The translations under genes were made by a program, and so were the position numbers. Source: Salipiger abyssi (GTDB taxonomy: Bacteria > Pseudomonadota > Alphaproteobacteria > Rhodobacterales > Rhodobacteraceae). Taken from it: a stretch of 64,000 nt of DNA. The DNA lies in assembly GCF_001975705.1 (NCBI RefSeq), contig NZ_CP015091.1, positions 1 to 64,000 on the forward strand, in the 5' to 3' direction. This document shows, one piece after another, positions 47,344-55,228 of the stretch. The notes under the pieces were generated by a model. It saw only the letters and a list, made by a program, of their open reading frames with translations. It had not been told where the DNA came from and searched no databases. Each line of letters opens with the position of its first letter. Within the stretch, counting starts at the first letter, position 1.

Positions 47344-48437
47344 AGGTCGCGGTCATCGGCGCGGGCGCCATTGGCGCGAATATCGCCTACCGGTTGGCCG
47401 AGCGCGGTGCCGAAGTTGTGCTGATCGACGGGCGCGCGCCGGGATCGGGAACCAGCGGTGCCTCCTTCTCCTGGCTGTCCTCCTTTCCGCAGCTCAGCTG
47501 GCCCGAAGCCGAGGCACGGCGGCGCCTACGGCTCTCGGTAAACGCGCATTTCGACCGGCTGGCCGAAGAGATCGGCGGCGACTGGCTCGACTGGTGCGGC
47601 ACGCTGACGGCGCAAGGCGCAGTGCCGGATTTCGATGCTGCCGTCGCCCGCTGCCGGGAACAGGGCGCACAGATCGAGATACTGGGCGCGGCGGATCTGC
47701 GCGAGATCGCGCCGGAACTCGCCCTATCCGGAAGCGAGCGCGTCGCCTTCGAGCTACGCTCGGGCTGGATCGACGCTCCGGCGATGATCGGGCAGCTATT
47801 GCGGGTTTTTCGGCTGAGCGGCGGCACGTTGCGGCTGGGCGATGATGTGGTGTCGCTCGACATCGCTGCGCGCGGTGTTGTCTCGATCGGTCTTGCCGAT
47901 GGCAGCTGGATCGAGGCGGATGTGGTGGTCAATGCCGGTGGCGGTCAGGCAACGCATATCGCGGCTCTGGCGGGGCTGGCGATCCCGGTCGAGCTGGTGC
48001 CCGGCTTGATGCTTTACGCAGGCGCCGGACGTCCGCGCCTGCCCCGCCATGTGGTGAACGGCGCGCGCTGGCTGATCCGGCCGGATCGCGAGTTCGGCAC
48101 AGCCATCCACTGGCGCGGCGAAGGGCTGACCGCCCGGCACGGCAACAACGGTCGCGACGGCGCCGAAATGCTGGCCGATGTGGCACGCTCGGTGCCGACG
48201 CTGACAGGGTTGAGGCCGGCGGGACAACGTGTCGGGATCAGGGCGATGCCGCAGGGCGGCCCGGTCATTGGTCGCCTGCCCTGGCGGCAGGGGTATTATT
48301 CCGCCGTCTCCCATGGCGGCATCGGCTGGGGGCCGATCTGGGCCGATCTCGCGGCGCGGGAGATCCTTGACGGTGAAGCTGTCATAGAGCTGGCAACGAT
48401 GCGTCCAGCGCGGTTTTACAGCGACATCGACGCCTGA
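47340..48437 (+). CDS. FAD-dependent amine/D-amino-acid oxidase (DAO family), copy 2
   Basis: A 365-residue DAO-type flavoprotein with VIGAGAIGANIAYRLAERGA at the N-terminus, SGTSGASFSWLSSFPQLSW for second FAD contact, and a C-terminal RAMPQGGPVIGRLPWRQGYY segment. It is clearly different from the oxidase at 41061 and closes the operon. Two DAO proteins and an unusual FMN protein could form a multi-step oxidation of the imported amine (inference). Confidence 0.87.
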   Translation: MKVAVIGAGAIGANIAYRLAERGAEVVLIDGRAPGSGTSGASFSWLSSFPQLSWPEAEARRRLRLSVNAHFDRLAEEIGGDWLDWCGTLTAQGAVPDFDAAVARCREQGAQIEILGAADLREIAPELALSGSERVAFELRSGWIDAPAMIGQLLRVFRLSGGTLRLGDDVVSLDIAARGVVSIGLADGSWIEADVVVNAGGGQATHIAALAGLAIPVELVPGLMLYAGAGRPRLPRHVVNGARWLIRPDREFGTAIHWRGEGLTARHGNNGRDGAEMLADVARSVPTLTGLRPAGQRVGIRAMPQGGPVIGRLPWRQGYYSAVSHGGIGWGPIWADLAAREILDGEAVIELATMRPARFYSDIDA

Positions 48438-48809
48438 TCCGCGTTTTCATCCTCCCCTGCCCTGCCCGTCACGGCGGGAATCAACGCCTGACCAAACGCC
48501 TCAACTTATCCACATCATTATCCACAGACCGGACCATCCCATCCGATTGGCAGTTATTCCGCATATCCGCCGACGACGTCGTGCAACCTGCAACTTTAGC
48601 GCGAAAACCTTGCGCCAGCGCAGGAATGCCCCACAATCTATTGAAAATTATATATTTTTCAAAATATTCATTTCCCCTCAGCAAGCCCAAAATCGGATTT
48701 CGCACGCTGCTACGGGCATTTTCATCCACCCCATGCGTCACGCATTTTTTGTGGCGTAAGGCAAAAAACGTGTTACACAGAAAAAAAGAGCAGAAATTCG
48801 AGGGCAGGA
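48438..48809. other. Region upstream of repA: DnaA boxes and AT-rich inverted repeat
   Basis: A 372-base non-coding stretch. It contains two perfect DnaA boxes (listed separately), a 10-base palindrome ACGACGTCGT near 48565-48580, and an AT-rich inverted repeat (TTGAAAA at 48641-48647 facing TTTTCAA at 48656-48662). It must contain the repABC promoter. Base composition drops from the high-GC operon to a clearly AT-richer stretch at 48630-48690. Confidence 0.6.
48506..48526. promoter_or_regulatory. Two perfect DnaA boxes (TTATCCACA) in tandem
   Basis: TTATCCACA occurs at 48506-48514 and again at 48518-48526, same orientation, starts 12 bases apart. Both match the ideal DnaA-binding consensus. 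They lie about 290 bases before repA and may let the host DnaA protein influence replication or repA transcription. Confidence 0.8.
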
Positions 48810-50003
48810 ATGATGGGAGTCAGCGGCTCAGCCACGCTCGACAGGCACGCCAATCTTATCGCCGAACAGCTGGTACAGCACCGCGACCGGCTGCTGGAAC
48901 CGAAAAAGCACAAGGAGCTGCGGCTCTTCAGCTTCAAGGAGGCATGCCACTTCCTCGGGGTCAAGGAAAACTCTCTGCGCCACACGCTGCGCAGCAACGA
49001 GTCCCTGCCTCAGGGCACCATGCTGCGCGGCACCCGCCGGCATTTTGCCGCCTCGGAAATCCACGAAATCCGCGACCACCTCATCGCCAATGACCGACTC
49101 GAACCGCATAATGTCACGCGGCGCGTCGGCGACGAGCAGACCGTCGTCATCGCCAGCATCAACCTCAAGGGCGGGGTCGGGAAATCCACCTCGGCGCAGC
49201 ACCTCGCGCAGGGGCTCGCCATGCGCGGCTACCGGACGCTGGTGATCGACCTCGACGCGCAGGCCAGCCTGACCCAGCTCTTCGGCATCATCCCCGAGCG
49301 CGAGCCCGACATGCTCACGCTCTACCACGCGATCCGCTACCCCGACCCGGCCGATCCCGAGGACGAGGCGCCCGTCGACATTCGCGACGTGGTGCGCGGC
49401 ACCCATATGCCCAATCTCGACCTGATCCCCTCCTCCATGCAGATCATGGAGTTCGAGCACGAGACCGCCGGCAGCGACCAGCGCAAGCAGCCTTTCTTCG
49501 TCCGCATCGAAGAGGCGCTGGAGCCGATCCGCGACGATTACGATGTGATCCTGTTCGACTGCCCGCCGCAGATGTCCTTTGCGGTGATGTCGGCGCTCTT
49601 CACCTGCACCTCGTTGCTGGTGACGGTGACCGCCTCCTTCGTGGATGTGATGAGCCTCGGCACCTTCCTCGGCATGACCGGCGAGATGATGAGCGTCATC
49701 GAGCACCGCCAGGGCGAACGGCCCTATGACTGGATCAAATACCTGATCACCCGCTATAACCCGACCGACCAGCCGTCGGTGCAGGTGGCGGGATATCTGC
49801 GCTCGATCCTTGAGGACTCGGTGATGACCAACGAGTTCTACCTGTCCACGGCCGTCGCCGACGCGGCGGTCTCGTCGGAATCCATCGTCGAGGTCGACCC
49901 GTCGAATTTCCACCGCCAGACCTATCAGCGGGCATGGGAATCCGTGTCGCGGGTGACGACCGAACTGGAAGGCCTGATCCAGCAGGCCTGGGGGAGATCA
50001 TAA
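48810..50003 (+). CDS. repA: RepA, ParA-type partition ATPase of a repABC replicon
   Basis: A 397-residue ParA-family ATPase. It has an N-terminal DNA-binding region (LRLFSFKEACHFLGVKENSL) and the deviant Walker A KGGVGKST at about residues 120-127; the DxD-type LVIDLDAQASLTQLFGI strand and DCPPQMSF follow. RepA drives plasmid segregation with RepB and represses the repABC operon. The start may be ATG 48810 or 48813. The stop overlaps the repB start (TAATG). Confidence 0.95.
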   Translation: MMGVSGSATLDRHANLIAEQLVQHRDRLLEPKKHKELRLFSFKEACHFLGVKENSLRHTLRSNESLPQGTMLRGTRRHFAASEIHEIRDHLIANDRLEPHNVTRRVGDEQTVVIASINLKGGVGKSTSAQHLAQGLAMRGYRTLVIDLDAQASLTQLFGIIPEREPDMLTLYHAIRYPDPADPEDEAPVDIRDVVRGTHMPNLDLIPSSMQIMEFEHETAGSDQRKQPFFVRIEEALEPIRDDYDVILFDCPPQMSFAVMSALFTCTSLLVTVTASFVDVMSLGTFLGMTGEMMSVIEHRQGERPYDWIKYLITRYNPTDQPSVQVAGYLRSILEDSVMTNEFYLSTAVADAAVSSESIVEVDPSNFHRQTYQRAWESVSRVTTELEGLIQQAWGRS

Positions 50004-50977
50004 TGGCACGCAAGGGACTGCTCACCAAAAGCCTCGACCGGACCCTGTCCAGCGACGGGAGCAAGGCCGAGACGGCCGATGCCCCCTCCCCTGCCCGGCC
50101 GGAACGCAATGTCAGCCCCCGGTCCGGCAATCCCAGCGTGCGCCGCTTCAAGGAAACCTTCGACGACCTGCGCAAGGAAACCGTGCATGAGGTCGACACC
50201 GACCGCATCGGCTCGGGGCGGTTTCGCGACCGCTTCGATGCCGGTGCCGAGATCGACGGGCTTGTCGCCTCGATCCGGGAATCCGGGCAGCAGATCCCGG
50301 TCATGCTGCGGCGCACCGGCGATGGCGACAGCGAGGAATACGAACCGGTCTACGGGCGGCGGCGGATCGCGGCCTGCCGCCGGATCGGAATTCCGGTCAA
50401 GGCCTATATCGGGGATTTCGACGACGAGGCGCTGATCGTCGCCCAGGGGCTCGAGAATGCCGAGCGGCTGGAAAGCAGCTTTATCGAGAAGGCCGCCTTC
50501 ATCGTGCAGCTCCGCGAGGCCGGGGTCGAGGCGCGCGTCATCGAGCGCAGCCTGAGCATGGCCACCGACGAGATCTACCGGATGAGCGCGGTCATCCGCG
50601 ACATTCCCGAGGATCTGGTCACCGCGATCGGGCCCGCGCACGGGGTCGGCCGACGGCAATGGATCGCGCTGGCCGCGATCACCAAGCAGATCGACAAGCG
50701 GCGTGTTCAGACGGCGATCAAGGAGCTGGAGGATATCTCCACCAGCCAGGAGCGCTTTGCCCGCGCCATGGCCCGGCTCTCCAAGAGCGGCCAGGCCCCG
50801 GCGAAAGCGCCGGCGGGCCAGAGCGTCGCCGATGGCAGGCTTCAGGTCACACGCCGCGGCCAGCAGGTCGCCTTCAAGGTCACCGCAAAGGCGGACAAGG
50901 CCTTCGCCGACTGGCTCGCCGAACGCGGAGAGGCGCTGTACCGGCAGTGGAAATCGGAAAGTGAGGAGAGTAACTAA
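50003..50977 (+). CDS. repB: RepB, ParB-type centromere-binding protein
   Basis: A 324-residue ParB-family protein. The N-terminal domain has the GRRRIAACRRIGIPVKAYIG (ParB box-like) region, followed by a helix-turn-helix around VIERSLSMATDEIYRMSAVI. It binds parS palindromes and stimulates RepA ATPase activity. GGGGGAGATC precedes the ATG at 50003. The gene is part of the repABC operon; the 256-base gap after it carries a perfect palindrome and a predicted antisense RNA. Confidence 0.95.
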   Translation: MARKGLLTKSLDRTLSSDGSKAETADAPSPARPERNVSPRSGNPSVRRFKETFDDLRKETVHEVDTDRIGSGRFRDRFDAGAEIDGLVASIRESGQQIPVMLRRTGDGDSEEYEPVYGRRRIAACRRIGIPVKAYIGDFDDEALIVAQGLENAERLESSFIEKAAFIVQLREAGVEARVIERSLSMATDEIYRMSAVIRDIPEDLVTAIGPAHGVGRRQWIALAAITKQIDKRRVQTAIKELEDISTSQERFARAMARLSKSGQAPAKAPAGQSVADGRLQVTRRGQQVAFKVTAKADKAFADWLAERGEALYRQWKSESEESN

Positions 50978-51008
50978 TTGATATTCCTTAACTTTCACGG
51001 AAATGCAA

Positions 51009-51040
51009 CTCACCGGCTGTACCGCGGTACAGCCGGTGAG
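51009..51040. promoter_or_regulatory. Perfect 32-base palindrome, candidate parS, copy 1
   Basis: A perfect 32-base inverted repeat with core CTGTACCGCGGTACAG, 31 bases after the repB stop. The same core with a CG to GT centre recurs twice downstream of repC. Location and repetition fit RepB binding sites (centromere) of a repABC plasmid. Could also fold as a hairpin in the transcript. Confidence 0.75.
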
Positions 51041-51102
51041 AGCATATAACCGGGCCAAAACCCGGAAAATTGAGCAGCAATAAAGGAGGCAGACATCTAA
51101 GC

Positions 51103-51165
51103 AAAAAGAAACCCCCCGGAAACGGTGTCTCCGAAGGGTTCCCACTTTTGTCGCTATTAGTTGGA
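51103..51165 (-). ncRNA. Predicted antisense ctRNA (incompatibility RNA) between repB and repC
   Basis: In repABC plasmids a short antisense RNA in this gap represses repC. On the minus strand, bases 51138-51112 form a stem CCCTTCGGA / TCCGGGGGG (with G-U pairs) around a 9-base loop, followed by a T-rich run at 51111-51103. This is an intrinsic terminator pointing away from repC. A possible -35 TTGAAT and -10 TATCCA spaced by 17 bases lie upstream on that strand, giving an RNA of about 60 bases. Exact ends are estimated. Confidence 0.65.
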
Positions 51166-51233
51166 TACCCTACAATCGAATCGCATTCAACACCGATTTC
51201 GGTGACCGGGTAGATTTTGCCGTCTGAAATGGC

Positions 51234-52421
51234 ATGAAACAGATCACATCCGCGGCACCGCGTGCCGGGGCACAGAAGGCCTGTGTCCAAACACCGATCG
51301 CAGGGTTTCGCCCGATCCTGCGCAGGGAGTTGCTTTACGCGCTGAGAACGGCGCGGGTATCTCTGGGCCTCTCTGGCCGCGACGTTCAGGTGCTCGACAC
51401 ATTGCTGAGCTTCCTACCCTGCCGAGACCGGCAGACCGGCGGAGAACGCCCCGTTGGACCCGATATGATGCTTGTCGTCTATGCCGCCAACAGCACGATC
51501 TGTGAGCGGGCGAACGGCATGTGCGACCGTAGCCTGCGGCGCTATATCGACCGCCTGGTGACGGCGGGGCTGATCGCGCGCCGAGACAGCGCCACCGGCA
51601 AACGCTTCCCGCTGCGCCGGGGCGGTCGCATCGTCGACGCCTACGGGCTCGACCTCACTCCGCTGTTTCACTCGGCAGAGCGCATTCTCGAACTCGCCCG
51701 CCAGGCAGAACAGGACAAGGAAGAAATCCGCAGCCTGCGTGCACAGGCCCTCACCCTTCGCGCCACTCTGCTCGATGCCGCTGACACGCTCTCCGAAACG
51801 GACCTTACCTTCGTCCTTTCCGCGAAAACCATCCTGCGCCGAGTCAGCCTCGGCCTCGCAGGCACCCGCGATATTCTGGACAAACTCCAGGCGCTCATCC
51901 GCAGCTCATCGTCCCCAGCCACGCAGGATGCTACTGTACCGGGGCCCGACACCACTGTCTGCGCCCCTGCCCCAGCACACGAGAACCCGCGCCGGACCAG
52001 CGCAAACACCACGAAAGAGCCCGGCGGAAACGGTCAAACTGTCCGCCAAGTAGAACCAAAAAAAATTAATACAAAAAAACCTCGGAGCGATCAGTCGCAT
52101 GATTTGACAGGTCGGTGGTCACAATACCCAACCCTCGCGAGCTTCTTCCCGTCGAGCCCTCAAACAGCGAACGATCTAAATGAAACACTTCCCATTTTGG
52201 CACGTTTGGTCGGACTTGCAGAGAAAAGCTTGATATCTGCCCTTCGCGCCATCGGATTGAACCAAACACTCCATGCTCTCGAGTATATCGCGATGCATGC
52301 GGATCACATTCAGCGACCAGAAGATTACTTTGCCAAACTTGTCGAAAAAGCCATGGCTTCCACTTCGGCACGGAGATGCTTCACCGGCAAGCAAGGACAA
52401 GCTTATAGCCGGCAACTCTGA
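51234..52421 (+). CDS. repC: RepC, replication initiator of a repABC replicon
   Basis: A 395-residue initiator. It has the N-terminal winged-helix region typical of RepC (LGLSGRDVQVLDTLLSF, VYAANSTICERANGMCDRSL, then GKRFPLRRGGRIVDAYGLDL) and a coiled-coil-like middle, with a C-terminal domain around LARLVGLAEKSLISALRAIG. A strongly AT-rich coding stretch at 52055-52080 encodes KKINTKK and is the probable origin. It follows the antisense RNA region and is the last gene of the repABC unit. Confidence 0.93.
   Translation: MKQITSAAPRAGAQKACVQTPIAGFRPILRRELLYALRTARVSLGLSGRDVQVLDTLLSFLPCRDRQTGGERPVGPDMMLVVYAANSTICERANGMCDRSLRRYIDRLVTAGLIARRDSATGKRFPLRRGGRIVDAYGLDLTPLFHSAERILELARQAEQDKEEIRSLRAQALTLRATLLDAADTLSETDLTFVLSAKTILRRVSLGLAGTRDILDKLQALIRSSSSPATQDATVPGPDTTVCAPAPAHENPRRTSANTTKEPGGNGQTVRQVEPKKINTKKPRSDQSHDLTGRWSQYPTLASFFPSSPQTANDLNETLPILARLVGLAEKSLISALRAIGLNQTLHALEYIAMHADHIQRPEDYFAKLVEKAMASTSARRCFTGKQGQAYSRQL
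52048..52085. other. AT-rich stretch inside repC, probable oriV
   Basis: A run of A/T-dominated sequence within the otherwise high-GC repC gene, including long A-tracts either side of a TTAAT element. In repABC plasmids the vegetative origin lies within repC at just such a stretch. Inferred from position and composition. Confidence 0.6.
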
Positions 52422-52598
52422 GCTGCGGACAGACATGATGCATGGAACCAAAAAGAAGCTCAGAATATGCTGGAAATGCTCTTGAGAAACGCCGCTTCCG
52501 AGGGCGCGCAAGTCACATATGCACCCGCCAGGCTGGATCCTTGGCAGCACGAACATACTCGCCTCGCTTCCCAAATACAGCGCGGCTATCAGCGTCAG

Positions 52599-52618
52599 AG
52601 CTGTACCGTGGTACAGCT
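52599..52618. promoter_or_regulatory. parS-like palindrome, copy 2
   Basis: AGCTGTACC and GGTACAGCT face each other around GT, 178 bases after the repC stop. Shares the CTGTACC...GGTACAG core with the palindrome at 51009 and with copy 3. Confidence 0.7.
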
Positions 52619-52662
52619 ATCAGAAGGCCACATTTCCTCAGACAATGCGACCAAGCCTGCAA

Positions 52663-52680
52663 ACTGTACCGTGGTACAGT
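52663..52680. promoter_or_regulatory. parS-like palindrome, copy 3
   Basis: ACTGTACC and GGTACAGT face each other around GT, about 63 bases centre-to-centre from copy 2. Same core as the other two. Confidence 0.7.
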
Positions 52681-53211
52681 ATTCTGTCGAAATCAAACCT
52701 GGATGTTGGAACAAGCAGAGCCGACAGCCTTTAGCATTTTGAACTCACCAGTCAGCAGGCCGGAAATCTCGCCTAAGGCCAATCAGCGCTGAGATATCGG
52801 AAAGGGGCCTGCGCGTTTTCGCTGACAGATCCGATCAAGTTCAGATAGTCCGCGACCACCGAACGGCCCTTTATTTCTCTGTTCTGTCTCATGGCTACAC
52901 CAACTGATCGAAGCATTCAGCCACATCAGTCTGATATTGGTAGCATTATTGGACATGTGAGAGATCGTCAGAGTGGGGCGCTTCAGCCCTTCTATTTCGC
53001 AGACAAGCGCCGCCGCTGATGCGCTTCGCAAAAACTCAGACACCTTGGCCGTTGTCTTACACTGAGTCTAGCCTACCCACACAAACACGCCGGGTCACGC
53101 CATCGAAAGCGGAAATCAAAGGGGTCGTGGCATTTCGGTTCCAATGCACCTCGCGCCACTTAAGTAGGAAAATAAACAGCGACACTATGAATAGGGCAGG
53201 GGGCCTGGAAC

Positions 53212-53607
53212 TTACCCAACGGTCTGCATACCGGGCAGCGCCGCCGCCTTTCGGTCAAAGGTCACGGTCGCCGTGCATCCGGTCGCCTCTCCGGCGAGCG
53301 CGATCATCTGATCCGCAAAGCCTGCGCCGCCGCGCCGATAGCGATCGACGGCGATGGCCGCACGATCATCTGTTTCGATGACGAGTTCACGCGCTTCCAG
53401 CAAGCCGGTCAGCGCCTCGGCGATAGCGGAGCGCGGCAACTTGTAGGCGCGTTCCAGCACCCAGACCAGTTCCACAAGGACCTCTCGGCAGACAAATCCG
53501 GGTGTGGCCTCGGTCAGGTCCGTCATGAGGGCCTCAGCGGCGGCACCTTGCGCGGGGTCATCCTGCATCAGAAAACGCGCGAGTACATTGGTGTCGAGCC
53601 CGATCAC
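53212..53607 (-). CDS. vapC: VapC-type PIN-domain ribonuclease toxin
   Basis: A 131-residue PIN-domain protein. The acidic catalytic residues are visible: Asp5 (IGLDTNVLARF), Glu42/46 (REVLVELVW), Asp99 (FADQMIAL) and Asp118 (TVTFDRKA). VapC toxins cleave RNA. The start at 53607 overlaps the antitoxin stop by ATGA, the normal arrangement for the pair. Next to a repABC replicon the pair probably aids plasmid maintenance. Confidence 0.92.
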   Translation of the reverse strand: MIGLDTNVLARFLMQDDPAQGAAAEALMTDLTEATPGFVCREVLVELVWVLERAYKLPRSAIAEALTGLLEARELVIETDDRAAIAVDRYRRGGAGFADQMIALAGEATGCTATVTFDRKAAALPGMQTVG

Positions 53608-53843
53608 TCGTCCAGCGCTCCGCCTGCGATGGCCTCGTCCATCTCCTCAAGGCTGACCGGCCGCGTGACACGGTCCTTCAGCAGACCCGAGAGCGAGGAA
53701 ACCGGACGGCTTCGCGAAATCCGGACCTCGCCATTGTCGAGGACCATGTAGCGCAGACGATCGCCGGGCTCGAGATGAAGCGCGCGGCGGACATCCCTCG
53801 GCAATGTCGTTTGGCCCTTTGCAGTGATCGTCGATTCGGGCAT
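53604..53843 (-). CDS. vapB: AbrB/SpoVT-type antitoxin (VapB)
   Basis: A 79-residue antitoxin with a swapped-hairpin AbrB domain: ESTITAKGQTTLPRDVRRAL and the following LEPGDRLRYMVLDNGEV strand. The C-terminal part (SLEEMDEAIAGGALDE) would bind the toxin. I chose the ATG at 53843 (AAAGGATC upstream), because the family domain starts immediately after it; the frame is open to 53945. It overlaps vapC by 4 bases and is probably autoregulated at the palindrome 37 bases upstream. Confidence 0.9.
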   Translation of the reverse strand: MPESTITAKGQTTLPRDVRRALHLEPGDRLRYMVLDNGEVRISRSRPVSSLSGLLKDRVTRPVSLEEMDEAIAGGALDE

Positions 53844-53879
53844 ACGGGCGATCCTTTCGATTTCGGATTTTGCATTACA

Positions 53880-53891
53880 AATACGCGTATT
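53880..53891. promoter_or_regulatory. AATACGCGTATT palindrome, candidate VapBC operator
   Basis: A perfect 12-base palindrome within an AT-rich stretch directly upstream of vapB (36 bases before the ATG). Toxin-antitoxin complexes of this type bind such sites to repress their own promoter. Confidence 0.6.
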
Positions 53892-54046
53892 GCACTTCAC
53901 TTTCAATAGGCGCATGTAGCTAAGGGCATTGCGCCTGTTTTGCATACCGGCAAGATCGCAACGTAACAGTCACTCTGGCTCGAACCCTCTTCACCATCGC
54001 CACCATAGACCGTATGCGCGCGGGAACGGGTCTAGGAAGAGGCAGC

Positions 54047-55228
54047 ATGACGGTCAGAGACAGTCAGCAATTCGACGGCACGGGCGTGGCGTTCATTCCC
54101 GCGCGGCCGCTTGAGACCGCCTGTGAACATGCATGTCGGGCGGTCGTCGAGGGGCGCGAATTATGTGTCATCAGCCCGGGCCGGCCGCTGCCGCAGGCGC
54201 AGGACGCGCGCGCGGGGTATCTGCAATGCGAGACCTCCGGCTCCACCGGCCCGGCCAAGCGCATCCGGCGCAGCCTGCGCTCTTGGCAGGCCTGTTTCGA
54301 GACCGACCGTAAGCTCTGGCAGATCACACCGCGCGACCGGATCGCGGTGATGGGCCCGCTCAGCAACTCTCTCACGCTTTACGGGCTCTTCGCGGCGCAG
54401 CATCTCGGCGCCACCCCGGTGGTGATCGACACCGACCGCCCCGACGAACGCCTGCGTCGTCTGGCAGAGGCGGCGCCGATGCTGCTTTATACGACGCCCA
54501 CGCAGTTGCGGCAGCTCGGCACCGGCGGGCAGGGAAGTGTCGGCTCGGTGCGGCGGGTGCTGGCGGGGGGTGGCTTTCTCGACCGCGCCGCGCGCGAGGC
54601 CGCAGCTCGGCTCTTTCCCGAAGCCCGCCTGACGGGGTTCTACGGTGCCGCCGAGACCAGCTTTATCACGCTCGACGAGACCGGCGGCGCTGAGGGCTCC
54701 GTGGGCCGACCCTATCCCGGGGTCACGCTGCGGGTGCGCGACGATGCGGGCCGGGATCTGCCCGCCGGCGAAACAGGTACGATCTGGGTCGAAAGCCCCT
54801 ATCTCTTCGACAGCTATGCCGCCGGCACTGCGCCGGATACGCGCTGGGACAACGGTTTTCTGAGCGTCGGCGAGCTGGGCTGGCTGTCGGAGTCGGGCGC
54901 GCTGTTTCTCGCCGGGCGCCGCAGCCGCATGTTCACCGTGGCCGACCGCAACGTCTTTCCCGAGGCCATCGAGAGCTTTCTGCTGTCGCTGCCCGGCCTC
55001 ACCGCCGCCGCCGTGCTGCCCGAGCCGGACCCGGCGCGGGGCAATCTGCCTGTCGCTTTTGTCTCCGGCGCCGATCTCGACACCAGTGCGCTGCTCTCCG
55101 CCTGTCGCCAGCGCTTCGGCCCCGGCGCCGCGCCCCGGCGGATCGTGACGCTCGACGCGCTGCCCGCGCTACCCTCGGGCAAGTCCGATCTGCGCGCGCT
55201 CGCGGCGCTGCTGGGGCAGGGGGCATGA
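54047..55228 (+). CDS. AMP-forming acyl-CoA synthetase/ligase linked to biotin transport
   Basis: A 393-residue adenylating enzyme, shorter than the usual 500+ residues because the N-terminal part is reduced. Motifs: P-loop-like SGSTGPAKR (about residues 64-72), GFYGAAETSF (A5), SVGELGWLSESGALFLAGRR (A7/A8, with GE instead of the usual GD), and the late Lys in LPSGKSDLRAL. It probably activates an acid with CoA. It starts an operon with thiolase, bioM, bioN and bioY, the same company as yhfT-yhfS-yhfU (bioY2) in Bacillus. The ATG at 54047 follows AGGAAGAGG. Confidence 0.85.
   Translation: MTVRDSQQFDGTGVAFIPARPLETACEHACRAVVEGRELCVISPGRPLPQAQDARAGYLQCETSGSTGPAKRIRRSLRSWQACFETDRKLWQITPRDRIAVMGPLSNSLTLYGLFAAQHLGATPVVIDTDRPDERLRRLAEAAPMLLYTTPTQLRQLGTGGQGSVGSVRRVLAGGGFLDRAAREAAARLFPEARLTGFYGAAETSFITLDETGGAEGSVGRPYPGVTLRVRDDAGRDLPAGETGTIWVESPYLFDSYAAGTAPDTRWDNGFLSVGELGWLSESGALFLAGRRSRMFTVADRNVFPEAIESFLLSLPGLTAAAVLPEPDPARGNLPVAFVSGADLDTSALLSACRQRFGPGAAPRRIVTLDALPALPSGKSDLRALAALLGQGA

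Larger units (their letters stand above)
52422..53211. other. 790-base AT-richer non-coding region after repC
   Basis: No convincing full gene. It contains two parS-like palindromes (52599-52618 and 52663-52680) and possible scraps: a minus-strand frame of 47 codons (52773-52916) and one of 86 codons (52783-53043), both without a ribosome-binding site or recognised family. At its right edge, 53105-53184, the minus strand begins TGTCGCTGTTTATTTTCC, which resembles the terminus of an insertion sequence. The lower GC content than both flanks suggests inserted or decayed DNA. Confidence 0.5.

Noticed and set aside
52467..52742. 91-codon plus-strand frame spanning the two parS-like palindromes
   Set aside because: The palindromes explain the sequence better; the predicted peptide has no recognised features.
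52783..53043. 86-codon minus-strand frame after repC
   Set aside because: No ribosome-binding site, no family resemblance, lies in a decayed AT-richer stretch; treated as possible remnant only.
53940..54046. BioR operator (TTATMKATAA type) before the biotin operon
   Set aside because: No matching site found between vapB and the ligase gene; regulation remains unknown.
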